Position numbers and translations under genes: made by a program
In this document: one piece after another, positions 10,081-23,283 of the stretch
How the letters are laid out: each line of letters starts with the position of its first letter
How positions within the stretch are numbered: position 1 is the first letter of the stretch
Origin: Elymus sibiricus
Taxonomy: Eukaryota; Streptophyta; Magnoliopsida; Poales; Poaceae
DNA length: 64,000 nucleotides
NCBI GenBank assembly: GCA_039707655.1
Contig: CM077676.1
Location: forward strand, 80,275,395-80,339,394
Direction of reading: 5' to 3'
Notes under the pieces: generated by a model
The model's database searches: none
Told to the model about the DNA's origin: nothing
The model's input: the letters and a program-made list of their open reading frames with translations, nothing else

Positions 10081-13000
10081 TGTTGGAAAAATGCCCTAGA
10101 GGCAATAATAAATTGGTTATTATCATATTTCCTTGTTCATGATAAATGTTTATTATTCATGCTCGAATTGTATTGACAGGAAACTTAAATACATGTGTGG
10201 ATACATAAACAACACCATGTCCCTAGTGAGCCTCTACTAGACTAGCTCGTTGATCAAAGATGGTTATGGTTTCCTGACCATAGACATGAGTTGTCATTTG
10301 ATAACGGGATCACATCATTAGGAGAATGATGTGATGGACAAGACCCAACCGTAAGCTTAGCATCAGATCGTTTAGTTATTTTCTACAACTATCTTCATGT
10401 CAAGTATCAGTTCCTTAGACCATGAGATCATGTGACTCAAGGATACCAGAGGAATGCCTTGTGTGCTATCAAACATCACTTCGTAACAGGGTGATCATAA
10501 AGATGCTCTACAGGTATCTCCGAAGGTGTCTGTCGGGTTGCATGGATCGAGACTGGGATTTGTCACTCCGTATGACAGAGAGATATCTGTGGGCCCTCTC
10601 GGTAATACAACATCGTAATGAGCTTGCAAGCAATGTAGCTAATGAGTTAGTCACGGGATCTTGTATTACACAACGAGTAAAGAGACTTGCCGGTAACGAG
10701 ATTGAACTAGGTATGGAGATACCGACAATCGAATCTCGGGCAAGTAACATATCGCTGGACAAAGGGAATTGCATACGAGATTAACTGCATTCTCGATATC
10801 GTGGTTCAACCGATAAAGATCTTCGTAGAATATGTAGGAACCAATATGGGCATCCTGGTCCCGCTATTGGTTATTGACCAGAGAGGTGTCTCGGTCATGT
10901 CTACATGATTCTCGAACCCGTAGGGTCGCACGCTTAACGTTCATTGACGCTAGAGTAGTATTGGGGTATGTACATTGGTGACCGAATGTTATTCGGAGTC
11001 CCGGATGAGATCCCGGACGTCACGAGGAGTTCCGGAATGGTCCGGAGGTAAAGATTTATAAATGGAAGTCCTATTTTGGTCGCCGGAAAAGTTTCGGGAT
11101 TTTTCGGTATTGTACCGGGAGTGCCGAAAGGGGTCCGGGGGTCCACCGGGGGGGTCCACCTGCCCTGGGGGACTACATGGGCTGTAGAGGGAGGTGTACC
11201 AGCCACTGGTGGGCTGGGCACCCCTTCCCCCAAGGCCCATGCGCCCTAGGGCTGGTGGGGAAACCCTAGAAGGGGGCGCCCCCCTTGCTTGGGGGCTACT
11301 CCACCCCCTAGGGGCCGCCACCCCCTCCTTGGAGGAGTGGCAAAGGGGGCTGCGCCTCTCCCCCTTGCTCCTATAAATAGAGGAGGGGTGGGAGGGCTGC
11401 AACACACCAATTCCCATGCCCCGGCGGCAGCCCTACCTCTCCCGTTACTTCCGTTTCTCCATAGACCAGTTCCGGCAACGTTTGGCGAAGCCCTGCCGGT
11501 ACTCAACCACCCCCATCACCACCACGCCGTCGTGCTGGTTGTGATCCCATCTATTTCTCCCATTTCGCTTGCAGGATCAAGGAGGAGGAGACGTCACCGA
11601 GCTGCACGTGTGCTAAAGTCGGAGGTGTCGTCCGTTCGGCGCTAGATCGGTTGGATCGTGATTAGATCACGAAGAGTACAACTACATCAACCGTTATACG
11701 CTTCCGCTTTCGGTCTACAAAGGTATGTAGACACACTCCCCTCTCATTGCTATGCATTGATAACCCACAAGTATAGGGGATCGCAACAGTTTTCGAGGGT
11801 AAAGTATTCAACCCAAATTTATTGATTCGACACAAGGGAGCCAAAGAATATTTGCAAGTATTAGCAGTTGAGTTGTCAATTCAACCACACCTGGAGACTA
11901 AATATCTACAGCAGAGTGATCAGTAGCACAGTAGTATGGTAGTTTGATAGCAATAGCAATAATAGTAACAGTAACAGTAACGGTAGCAGCAATAGTTTTG
12001 TAGCAATTGTGACAGTAGTAGCAACAGTAGTAACTTAGCAAAGAACAATATGTGAAAAAAACTCGTAGGCATTGGATCGGTGATTATGTTGGATAACATT
12101 CATCATGTAACAGTCATAACCTAGGGCGACACAGAACTAGCTCCAATTCATCGATGTAATGTAGGCATGTATTCCGTATATAGTCATACGTGCTTGCGAT
12201 AAGAACTTGCATGACATCTTTTGTCCTACCCTCCCGTGGCAGCGGGGTCCATAAGGAAACTAAGGGATATTATGGCCTCCTTTTAATAGAGAACCAGAAC
12301 AAAGCATTAACACATAGTGAATACATGAACTCCTCAAACTACGGTAATCACCGGAAAGAATCCCAATTATTGTCACCTTGGGGTATGCGGATCATAACAC
12401 ATAGCATGGGCGTATAACTTGCAAGATCGGATCAAGAACACAAATATATTCATGAAAACATAAAGGGTTCAGATCTGAAATCATGGCACTTGGGCCCTAG
12501 TGACAAGCATCAAGCATAGCAAAGTCATAGCAACATCAATCTCAGAACATAGTGGATACTAGGGATCAAGCCCTAACAAAACTAACTCGATTACATGATA
12601 AATCTCATCCAACCCATCACCGTCCAGCAAGCCTACAAAGGAATTACTCACTCCCAGCGGTGAGCATCATGAGATTGGTGATGAAGGATGGTTGATGATG
12701 ACGATGACGGAAGATCCCACTCTCCGGAGCCCCGAACGGACTCCAGATCTGGCCTCCCGATGAAGAACAGGAGGTGGCGGTGGCTCCGTATCGTGAAACG
12801 AGATGAAACTTCCTCTCCTATTTTTTTCTCTGGAATTGTGAATTTATAGGCCTGAGATTAGGGTCAGCGGAGCCACATGGGCCCCACCAGCCACCAGGGC
12901 GCGCCAGGGGGGGTGGCGCGCCTTGGTGCCTCGTGGGCAGCAGGTGGCCCCCCTCTAGTGGATCTTGGCTCCAGTATTTTTTATTTATTCCATAAAAAAT

Positions 13001-13244
13001 CTCCAAAAAGTTTCGTCCAATTCCAAGAACTTTTATTTCTGCACAAAAAACAACACCATGGTAGTTCTGCCAAAAACAGCATCAGTTCGGGTTAGTCTCA
13101 TTAAAATCATGCAAATTAGAGTCCAAATCAAGAGCAAAAGTGTTTGGAAAAGTAGATACGACGGAGACGTATCATGCATCTCCTAGATTAGATCTTGGGT
13201 GTTTCGTAGGAAAATTTTTGATTTTCATTCAACGTTCCCAATCA
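10081..13244 (+). repeat. 3' LTR of the BARE/Angela-type element (contains a nested solo LTR)
   Basis: This LTR comprises 10081-11757 plus 13180-13244, split by a solo LTR. A degenerate polypurine tract (CAACTGGGAGAC, 10069-10080) precedes it. A TATA box CCTATAAATAGAGG is near 11370. Subterminal features of the family (GCCCTAGAGGCAATAATA near the start) are present. Confidence 0.9.
11758..13174 (-). mobile_element. Solo Gypsy LTR, 1,417 bp
   Basis: It is bounded by perfect TSDs TGCAT (11753-11757 and 13175-13179) and starts TGATAACCCACAAG and ends GACGTATCA. Read on the minus strand it begins TGATACGTCTCCG and carries a TATA box (CTATAAAT, complement of about 12842-12849), so its sense is minus. 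The first ~600 bp of its minus strand resemble the LTR at 844-2443 (shared AAATAAAAGTTCTTGGAATT block), while the rest does not, so it is a sister family. Having no internal domain, it arose by recombination between two LTRs. Confidence 0.88.
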
Positions 13245-13587
13245 GACCGGTCATGATTTTTTCACCCAGCCGGGCGCCTCAAACGGGACTCAAACGCCCG
13301 GGCTGACCGGCACCCCCCATATCTAGCCCAAATATCGGGCGGATATGGGGCGCTCGCCACGTCGGACCCGACAACCCGACCCCACCCCAAATTGCACCAA
13401 ATCCACCCCCAGAACTTGCCGGATCCATTTGCTCTGTCCTCTCTTCTTCCTCCTCCGCGCCGTCCGTCTCGCAGCTCCGCCACCGCGCCCGCTTCGCGGC
13501 CGTTCGTAGCCTCTGCGCCGCCAGCTCTAGCATAGCAGTCCTCTGTCCCGTCGTCGCCGCCTGGGACATCGTCGCCGGCCCGGACAC

Positions 13588-15735
13588 TGTAGGGTAACGC
13601 AGCAGAAAACAAAAAAATTCCGACCTACGTACCAGCCCAGGATCACTATGGAGACTGCATACAAGGTTTGATCTTTTTCGTTACCGACTCGTAGCGCAGC
13701 GGAAGTAGAGTCGATGACGATCGGCGGTGCAGATCCCCGCAGCTAGGATTTTACAACCTCCCAACCGCGAGGATGTACTCCCTCGTCAGCTCACCGGACG
13801 GATCTCCGGGCAGCCCTTCGAGAGGCCTCGGGACAGTCCCTCGGATAGTCCCACCGAACGGATCCTCGGACAGCCCTCCGGGAGGCCTCTGGACAGTCTT
13901 TCGGATAGTCCCACCGGACGGATCCTCGGACAGCCCTCCGGGAGGCCTCTGGACAGTCTTTCGGATAGTCCCACCGGACGGATCCTCGGACAGCCCTCCG
14001 GGAGGCCTCACGGACAGCCCTTCGGGAGGACCCCCGAAACTCGGACAGAAACTCGGACAGCCCTTCGGGAGGACCCTCGAACAGCCCCTCGGGCAAAAAG
14101 ATCGAACCTACGACCTCTCTACGGGGTTGCACACATACGGTGTCATCTATCCGGCAGGGCTTCGCCGTCCAGAACTAGTTCCCACCGGAACCCAGACAGC
14201 CTTTCGGCTCTACGAAACTATTTCGCTGGGAGGGAGAGAGAAGCCAGAAATGTCATGGCACTTGTATGTGAGAAGGAGTGAGCTTTGGGCTGCCCCCTCC
14301 ACCTCTATTTATAGGAGAAGGAGGGGTGGAGGGGCTGAAATTTCAGCCACATCCATCCATGTCATCTCCAAGATATTTTGGAGCAAAAGCCCAAAAAGGT
14401 GGCTTTCCAAAAAGTAATCCAAAAAGCACTTTCACTATTCACGATGACATATTTCAGCGTCCGTTCGAACTGAAAATATTCATGTGGGCTTAGAACATTT
14501 CCAGTACCCACTAAAATAATTTTCAACGCGATCCGAAACAATTCCGGTTTAGTGATTTTCATCTGCGAAAAGCATCTGAAGCGGTTCCGTCATCTCCGGA
14601 ACATTTCCGGTTTTCATCCCGGAAAATTCCAGAAAGTTTCCAGAACGATTCTGGCACCCTCCAAGAATTATCAGGCATGTGCCGAAACCATTTTGACTTT
14701 ATGGTGTACTCCGAAACAACTTTTCGGTTTCACCGGAACTATTCCGATAGGAACGTTTCCGTTTCGTCCGAAACTTTTTCGGTGATTTTCTCTCAGACTC
14801 CCCGTCTAGTACTCAGCAGATAGATGACCCTTAAGCGTGTGACCCTATAGGTTCGGTGAAGTATAGACATGACCCGGAACCCCTTCCGATCAATGATCAA
14901 CATCGGAGCCGTGGACACCCATATTGACCCCTATACCCACACGAATGATTATTCGAGTGAACCTCCAGTTGCCGTGTGCTATTCCTGTTGCTTCGCGATA
15001 TGTTACAAATACCCGAGGTGAGACATGTTGGCATCCCCGCGGATCAACAACTTGTCCACTATGCCAGTTACCTCGTTACCGGTATTGTTCTCTTTTCTCG
15101 TTCCCGTGTTCCGGCATCCCCGTGATCAAATCACAAAGTGTCTGGCCAGACGATGATGGATACCGTAACACCGAGAGGGCCCAGAGATATCTCTCCATCG
15201 TCGGAGGAGCAAATCCCAATCTTGAGCTATCAAGTTACTTGACATACTTTTCCATGAACCCGTAAGCCGCCGTAATAGCCACCCATTTACGGATGACGTT
15301 TAACAAACCCCAAAGTTCATGAAGCAAGCATGAAGTAACTCGATACTCTCATGGTCTAAGGAATTATGCAAACATTGACCATCTCTGTGTTATTAACCAT
15401 TAACTTATGACGAATGAATCTCATAGCATAACATCAATTCGGGTCGATTCAACACAAATGTTCTTCTAACATTGTGCCCTCAAAATTGCCGGCATAGCCA
15501 TGCCCATGATCAGGAAAACAGGATCATCATGCAATACTTGAGCCAGTCTTAGAGCCCAGACTAGGAATACATTTTACCGTTTATTATTCCACACGTGCAT
15601 ATGAGTCTTCCTCCGAGCCTCGTGGTTATTGTAGACTCGAGAACCATAGCAGTTATAGCATGGAACATAAACCTAATTATGAACAGGGAGATAATCAATA
15701 ACATATATTATTGCCTCTAGGGCATATCTCCTACA
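13588..15735 (-). repeat. 3' LTR of Copia A (window-left)
   Basis: This LTR is 2,148 bp. It has a TATA box on the minus strand at about 14307-14314 (CTATTTATAGG on plus). It contains a 60-bp tandem repeat at 13800-14010 and an additional ~36-bp partial unit (near 14030-14065) that the other LTR lacks. Confidence 0.88.
13800..14010. repeat. 60-bp tandem repeat inside the LTR, 3.5 units
   Basis: The units start at 13800, 13860, 13920 and 13980 (last one partial), each beginning GGATC(C/T)(T/C)CGG. The second and third units are identical by eye. The same array occurs in the partner LTR at 21279-21490, so it predates this insertion. Copies B and C have only shortened forms. The repeat keeps several frames open on both strands, which produces spurious Gly/Arg/Ser/Pro-rich ORFs. 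Confidence 0.85.
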
Positions 15736-15759
15736 GACTCCCACTTGAACTAGAGTCAA

Positions 15760-18700
15760 TAATCTAGTCAATGCTAATGCACTTTACACCTATGGCATAC
15801 TGGTGTAAAATATGCTTCGCTTGTGGTATAGCCTGATGTCCAACGGATTTGACAACTTCAGCTCCGTGTGTAACTTTGCATATCCTCGCGTTTTCACGCT
15901 TTCACAAAATTCATATTTTGTGTGGACTTGGCTTTGCATATGTGGGAATCTTTGGTCGAAACCTGATTCCTCAGACTGAGCTATGGAGCAACTATCTGCA
16001 ATAGTGTCCCATAGACCAAAGCCATCTTGGAACCATACTAAGTTCATGAATGAACTATATGATTCAACAACTTCTTTGTTGCTTCTAAAGCGTCAACATA
16101 CTTAGCCTTTGTTATAGAATTCACCACAGTATCTTGTTTGGAACAATTTCCAACTACCGTGCCACCATATTGTGTATTACACAAAACCCTTAACTTAAAT
16201 CGAAAATCGCATGGAGCATTGATGAAGACTGTATCGATGTAATTACTTACAACGAGCACTTCATAATCTCTGCTTGCGAGAAAACATGTCATCACTACTA
16301 CTCTAGTACTCAATGACATCTTTCACTGTTGTCCTATGATCAGTACTTTGATCACTATGGTATCTATACTCGCAACAACTTTGGAGTATTGGACATATCT
16401 GGTTGATTTACATACCATGGAATACATGATTAATCCAAACACAAGAGTGTGTGGAATCTCCATCATGTATTTTGCTCATCAATGTTTTGAGACACCGAGT
16501 CTTGCAAAACTCTTTCCATGTGACTTTGGCAAGAATCACTCCTTGGCGTTTTTAAATGCTAAAAAGTTTTAGCATCTTGTCAATATGTATTCATAGCTTA
16601 GCCATATTAGGTAAATCTATCTCCATAGATCATCATGCCTAATATTGAGGCTATTTAGCCTAAGCACTTCATCGAAAAACTATTTTCAAATGAAGTCCTA
16701 ATTCGTGTCAAGAAATTTATTTCCAATTAACAATGTGTCAAGTACACAAGGTTTTTAGAAATATTATCATGCTCCCACTTACTTTCTTGAATCACAAGCA
16801 TCTTCGATACCCATTTGATGAAGTCAAACCCTTTTGACCATTCCATCAAAACCGAAGATTCCAACTCCACTTTGCTCTCTTCTGTCCATTGCTGGAACTG
16901 TGAAGTTTGCATACTTACTAGCATCCTCTGGATCGACAAATTACTTTGGACTGTATCACATACAAGTCCTAGGTTTCATTTCCATCAGATGGAAATCCTT
17001 TTGTCATCCATGTTTCATATCTCATGATTGAAATATGTATTAATTGCTAGTTCAACCCGAACCGACTTTAAGCATCGCTACGGTGAGACAATCTCATCGT
17101 AGTCAACTCCTTGAACTTGTTATTGCAACAAGTCGAGCTTTATGGATAAAACATTTTATCCGTATCAGTTTTTAGTTCCATAAATATTCGTTAGACTCTA
17201 AGTCTTCCGAAAGGTGTATCAAGATTTTAATCTTGAATCACTTATAAGGAAACTATCTCGGATTGTATTGGCATTTAGCCAATTCTGGAGTCAGGGCCCA
17301 TCAACGCTTCCTTGTGTATTGTAGGTATATTGTTGTCTAACAACAATATCTTGTTTGCGCACCTGATAGGTTTGCACGAGCTTTGCCTACGTGGTTCAGC
17401 TACAAGTTCGACTGAAGTCCATACATTTTATTGTAGAAACTTCCGTATCAGTCGCAGTAGGAAACTCCGGAATCACTTCCAAGGTTCCTTTCCTTTGATC
17501 TGATGACGAAGATACTGTTTATCTCGTCGAGTTGCACAGTCCTCCCACTCACCTTTTGTAAGAACTATTCTCTTTAAAAGCATACCGTTTTGCGGCAAAA
17601 TCCTTTGCCTCGGTATAGTGGTGGGGGAATACCCAAATGACTTGGGATAACCTTACAAAGTAGCACTTGTCTGATTTGGAATAGGTTTGTAACCTTTTAC
17701 ACAAGCCCCGTATTCCAAATGTTAAGAAAAGATATAACATGGTTGGGCGTACCATACCATGGCGTCATTTCAACAGACCCGATGGAGCTCTTTTCAGTGT
17801 AAAAGCCGCAGTCTCTAAAGCATTACTCTTTAAAAGGGATAATGGAAAATCTATTTATGTCATCTTTGATCTTACCATGTCATAAATGGTTCGATTACAT
17901 CTTCACGGACTTTCCATTTGCAGTGGTGTTCCGGTAGGTGCAAGTTATGAAACCCCTTTCACAACTCATCAGACATTCGCTAAACTTGTAACTCAAATAT
18001 TCCTTTCTGCAATCGAATTGTAGAAACATAATTTTCTTGTTACAATATTTTCTTCTTCATTTTGAAAACCTTTCGAATGATTTCAAAAGATCCAGACTTA
18101 CATCTCATCAAGTAAATATCCATATATCTACTTGAGTCATTTCTGAAGATAGATAAATCCACTACTTGCAATAACATTTATTGGACTACACACATCATAA
18201 TGTATGACCACCAACATGTTCTATGCTCGTTCCTTATGGCCTGTGAACGGTATTTCAGTCACTTCACTTTTCAGAGGAAAGTTGCAAGTGTCAGATGATT
18301 CAAAATCAAAACGACTTCAAAATCCATCATAATGGAATTTTCCATGCGGGTTTCTCCAATGTGACCAAATGCAGTGCCACACTTGTGTGGTATTCTTTTA
18401 GTCTTGCGACATTTAGCGTCAGTGTTATGGATGTATCATATTTCCATCAATATTCATAACATACATCCCATCTAGGATGGAAGCATGTCCCTTCATGTTA
18501 TTCATAATACTGAACAACAATTGTTGTTTTTATGAACAACTCTTTTGCAACAAACATTGTGCAATGGGCTAGAGTGTATGAAACTCTAAAATGAATTATG
18601 AAAGTAAACACAGAGGTTATGTATTATTATCAATATTCATAACATACATCTCATTCATAATGAAAGTATGGCCCTCATGTTATTCATAACACCGAACATC

Positions 18701-20900
18701 AAAAGTTCTCTTATGAACAACCTTCTTGCAAGATACTTTATGCAAAGGGCTAGAGTGTGAAACTCTAAAATGAATTATGAAAATAAATACATAGGGAATA
18801 CACCGATGGAAGGCATAGTAACATTTACTATGTTCCCTGCGTGTATCTAAACCTCATCCCTGGCTAGTCTTTCAGGCCATAGTAGTTCTTACATCGAGTT
18901 GCAACAGAATGCAATCGAGCGGGTATCTTTGTGATTAACTCACAATACCCAAGAATTAGTGATTAACATGTTTAACCATAATTCCCAAGAACTATATCTT
19001 TGACCAGCCTTCTATACATCAAAAACTTGTATGACATTCATACATGAGCTGGATATTCCAGTCTTCTTTCCTTTTGCCTTTATACTTCTAACAGTTTAAC
19101 TTTTAGTATTTCTCCTACTCTCAGAAGAAGCATCCAACTTAAGAGTGGCGTTAGCCCCAGACTTCCTAGGCGTGAAAGTCTTACTAACACCCTTCGGACA
19201 CTTCCTTTCTCTTTAAGTTGTTGTTTTATTCACCTTTCATCATATGACAGGCGTTCTCCTGGATCCCTCTCTTATCAGTCTAATGCATAGTAAACTCCTT
19301 TACTAACAGTTTGCAAACAAACATTGCTTTGGATATCTCAAATCTTTTTGGCCTTTATCTGTCTCTGAAAATGATTTTCAGATTCCATGAATATCACATA
19401 ACTATCCAAACTTTCGAAGTTTGGGTCTCATGGAAGCAAACATATTGCACTTTGACTGAAAAGGAATTCTAGCTTTTGGATCGAAGGACGAGAGTCACAT
19501 GATCCATAGCATTAGCGGGAGAATACCGAAAGTATGCGATAGGAAAAAATCCTTCTCGGCACTCTAGAGGACAATCCTCACATTACGTTACCAACCGTAA
19601 AGTTTTAACCAGATATTTAACAGCTATTCAATTTTAATAGGGAAGGTGGAAACGCGAGCCATTATTCTACAACTATGATGCAAACCATACTTAGACAGTG
19701 TTCAAAATTAATTGCACCGAGAATTAAACAAGGTAATTCTATAGTGCGCTCCCACTCAAATCAATATCTCTCATAATTGATTGTGAGCGATTCAAGATCC
19801 AAATTACAATTCAACACCAAGGATGTATCCATCTCAAGTGACGAGAATTGCAATCGGTAGGCCAACTTGCCAATCACATCTCTATGTGACTCTTGTTCAT
19901 CTTTCGATGGGCGTGTTCCGAGCTCAGGACTTTCAAGCTAGAACGTCAAGACAACCAAGTGATCTCGCTGCGAGGTCTCAACTCACCCGCCTCACACATC
20001 CCTAATCGTTCGTACCCATGTATCCATGTGATACCCCGAAAAGTTAGGTGCCGTGACGGTGCTACACTTGGGAGAACACTAACTACTTGATATTTTTGTG
20101 AGAGATTACCCTAATAAAAGTGACTACCGCGCAATCAAAAGGGTGCATCATAAGGGATAAACATCTCAGGCAATTCATAATAGCATGATATGGTATAGCC
20201 CTTTCTGACGGAGAAGTCTTTCATTTCTTCGTCTTCGGCATTCGCGTTGGTGTTCACCTTCGCGAAGATTGCCACCACCTTGTCGATGCACCAGATAATA
20301 TTGCTATCTCTATAGCTAATAAAATAAGTGCATTACATAAGGTTGACACGCAGGTCATTAAAGTGCAATCATATGGCTCCAGCCATCATGCCAAATCATG
20401 ACACGCGGGTCATGTTAATTTTACATCATATAGTCATCTCATACATAATCAAATTAATATGACCACTGCTATACCACATCATATGCACATGCAAACCATC
20501 CTGCAAAACCAAGTTAGACGCCTCTAATCGGTTCATGCAAAAACTTGTTTTACGTGGCTTCTAAGGTTTCGAAACAAACCGAAGCTACCAACGTCCATCT
20601 TCAAGCATGATAATCCAAGTCGCTAGATTAACATTGCTGGGTGTATGAAACACGAGATAATAAAATCTCGAGCCCCATACTAAACTTCGTCATACGCGTG
20701 ACCCCCGTGCAGATCATATCTGCATTGCCCTTTCGTCTGCGAAACACCCATCTTTCTCAACTATGGTGGAACCCAAAGAACTGTTAGCACTTCGTTGATC
20801 TGTCAATCAGCATACTCAGGAGCAGCATGAAAGGATCGCGGATTGCCAGAACTTTGTGAGATTCCACCATGCCGTCAAGATCAGGACTACGCAAATTCCA
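15760..20900 (-). pseudogene. Fossil Copia gag-pol of copy A
   Basis: This minus-strand coding region is so degraded that only short frames survive. The clearest is 16044-16319, an RNase H-like relic with 'NAPCDFRFKLRVLCNTQYGG' followed by 'KQDTV.NSITKAKYVDA', recalling the Copia 'SSKQ...STAEAEY' block. A second relic at 16727-16939 ('WSKGFDFIKWVSKML') lies where reverse transcriptase would be. The same relics with nearly the same residues are in copy C (53401-53634; 52700-52990) and in B, so the decay predates the copies. No working protein can be made from it. Confidence 0.75.
18430..18790 (-). repeat. ~190-bp internal tandem duplication
   Basis: Two units each contain ATTCATAACATACATC, GTTATTCATAA(T/C)AC, TTATGAACAAC and GGGCTAGAGTGT in the same order. 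The same duplication is present in copies B (about 56870-57200) and C (about 50940-51270), so it is an ancestral trait of the family. Confidence 0.7.
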
Positions 20901-21048
20901 GGGAAGCAACAAGAACATCGGGTAACAGATTTCATCTGCTACCCGCACAAATAATTTTCAGCAATAGATCTCATCTACTACCTAATTATATTGTGCAACA
21001 CCCATACATCTCTATGTATTCTAGATCGCAACCTGCATCTACGCATAG

Positions 21049-21066
21049 CACGGCTCTTGATGCCAC
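21049..21066 (-). promoter_or_regulatory. Primer-binding site of Copia A
   Basis: On the minus strand the 5' LTR end is followed by GTGGCATCAAGAGCCGTG. In copy C the same place reads GTGGCATCATGAGCC. The usual Copia primer site complementary to initiator tRNA-Met is TGGTATCAGAGC; here a C replaces T and one or two extra bases split the match. Position is certain; use of initiator tRNA-Met is inferred. Confidence 0.55.
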
Positions 21067-23179
21067 TGTAGGGTAACGCAGCAGAAAACAAAAATTTTCC
21101 GACCTACGTACCAGCCCAGGATCACTATGGAGACTGCATACAAGGTTTGATCTTTTTCGTTACCGACTCGTAGCGCAGCGGAAGTAGAGTCGATGACGAT
21201 CGGCGGTGCAGATCCCCGCAGCTAGGATTTTACAACCTCCCAACCGCGAGGATGTACTCCCTCGTCAGCTCACCGGGCGGATCTCCGGGCAGCCCTTCGA
21301 GAGGCCTCGGGACAGTCCCTCGGATAGTCCCACCGGACGGATCCTCGGACAGCCCTCCGGGAGGCCTCTGGACAGTCTTTCGGATAGTCCCACCGGACGG
21401 ATCCTCGGACAGCCCTCCGGGAGGCCTCTGGACAGTCTTTCGGATAGTCCCACCGGACGGATCCTCGGACAGCCCTCCGGGAGGCCTCACGGACAGCCCT
21501 TCGGGAGGACCCTCGAACAGCCCCTCGGGCAAAAAGATCGAACCTACGACCTCTCTACGGGGTTGCACACATACGGTGTCATCTATCCGGTAGGGCTTCG
21601 CCGTCCAGAACTAGTTCCCACCGGAACCCAGACAGCCTTTCGGCTCTACGAAACTATTTCGCTGGGAGGGAGAGAGAAGCCAGAAATGTCATGGCACTTG
21701 TATGTGAGAAGGAGTGAGCTTTGGGCTGCCCCCTCCACCTCTATTTATAGGAGAAGGAGGGGTGGAGGGGCTGAAATTTCAGCCACATCCATCCATGTCA
21801 TCTCCAAGATATTTTGGAGCAAAAGCCCAAAAAGGTGGCTTTCCAAAAAGTAATCCAAAAAGCACTTTCACTATTCACGATGACATATTTCAGCGTCCGT
21901 TCGAACTGAAAATATTCATGTGGGCTTAGAACATTTCCAGTACCCACTAAAATAATTTTCAACGCGATCCGAAACAATTCCGGTTTAGCGATTTTCATCT
22001 GCGAAAAGCATCTGAAGCGGTTCCGGCAGCTCCGGAACATTTCCGGTTTTCATCCCAGAAAATTTCAGAAAGTTTCCAGAACGATTCTGGCATCCTCCAA
22101 GAATTATCAGGCATGTGCCGAAACCATTTTGACTTTATGGTGTACTCCGAAACAACTTTTCGATTTCACCGGAACTATTCTGATATCCTCTCCGGAACGT
22201 TTCCGTTTCGTCCGAAACTTTTTCGGTGATTTTCTCTCAGACTCCCCGTCTAGTATTCAGCAGATAGATGACCCTTAAGCGTGTGACCCTATAGGTTTGG
22301 TGAAGTATAGACATGACCCGGAACCCCTTCCGATCAATGATCAACATCGGAGCCGGGGACACCCATATTGACCCCTATACCCACACGAATGAATATTCGA
22401 GTGAACCTCCAGTTGCCGTGTGCTATTTCTGTTGCTTCGCGATATGTTACAAATACCCGAGGTGAGACATGTTGGCATCCCCGCGGATCAACAACTTGTC
22501 CACTATGCCAGTTACCTCGTTACCGGTATTGTTCTCTTTTATCGTTCCCGTGTTCCGGCATCCCCGTGATCAAATCACAAAGTGTCTGGCCAGACGATGA
22601 TGGATACCGTAACACCGAGAGGGCCCAGAGATATCTCTCCATCGTCGGAGGAGCAAATCCCAATCTTGAGCTATCAAGTTACTTGACATACTTTTCCATG
22701 AACCCGTAAGCCACCGTAATAGCCACCCATTTACGGATGACGTTTAACAAACCCCAAAGTTCATGAAGCAAGCATGAAGTAACTCGATACTCTCATGGTC
22801 TAAGGAATTATGCAAACATTAACCATCTCTGTGTTATTAACCATTAACTTATGACGAATGAATCTCATAGCATAACATCAATTCGGGTCGATTCAACACA
22901 AATGTTCTTCTAACATTGTGCCCTCAAAATTGCCGGCATAGCCATGCCCATGATCAGGAAAACAGGATCATCATGCAATACTTGAGCCAGTCTTAGAGGC
23001 CAGACTAGGAATACATTTTACCGTTTATTATTCCACACGTGCATATGAGTCTTCCTCCGAGCCTCGTGGTTATTGTAGACTCGAGAACCATAGCAGTTAT
23101 AGCATGGAACATAAACCTAATTATGAACAGGGAGATAATCAATAACATATATTATTGCCTCTAGGGCATATCTCCTACA
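21067..23179 (-). repeat. 5' LTR of Copia A (window-right)
   Basis: This 2,113-bp LTR is the partner of 13588-15735. It carries the 60-bp array (21279-21490) and a minus-strand TATA box near 21748. Differences from its partner are scattered single bases and small indels, such as a ~8-bp difference near 22190. Confidence 0.88.
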
Positions 23180-23283
23180 GACGCCACCGCGGTACGTCCG
23201 GCAACTCTCTGGCTCCGCCTTGCGCTTCATGTGTTCGACACATTGTCTGACCGGATTTTTTTGTGATTTTATTAGGGAAAACG

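Larger units (their letters stand above)
8431..13244 (+). mobile_element. BARE/Angela/WIS-type Copia element, 3' half (pol C-terminus and 3' LTR)
   Basis: This holds the reverse transcriptase/RNase H part of a Copia polyprotein, followed by a polypurine tract and an LTR that starts TGTTGGAAAAATGCCCTAGA, the hallmark start of BARE1/Angela/WIS. The LTR ends TTCCCAATCA at 13244. Its net length without the nested solo LTR is about 1.74 kb, usual for the family. The 5' half of the element lies beyond the nested Athila-type LTR, outside the window, so neither the other LTR nor the TSD can be checked. It sits in Harbinger 1, whose sequence resumes at 13245. Confidence 0.9.
13588..23179 (-). mobile_element. 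Copia copy A, full-length, minus strand
   Basis: Two LTRs (13588-15735 and 21067-23179) start TGTAGGGTAACGC on the plus strand and end GGCATATCTCCTACA. Read on the minus strand the LTR begins TGTAGGAGATATGCCC, resembling BARE/Angela LTRs. The TSD is GACAC (13583-13587) on the left and GACGC (23180-23184) on the right, with one mismatch. The 5.3-kb internal region is homologous along its whole length to copies B and C but holds no long ORF. By eye the LTRs differ at about 20 positions plus a 36-bp repeat-length difference. It splits Harbinger 1. Confidence 0.9.

Noticed and set aside
13727..14417. Long Gly/Arg/Ser/Pro-rich open frames on both strands (up to 214 codons), again at 21206-21853
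   Set aside because: They lie inside LTRs and are kept open by the exact 60-bp repeat, whose length is a multiple of three. Frames on both strands are equally open and no domain is visible.
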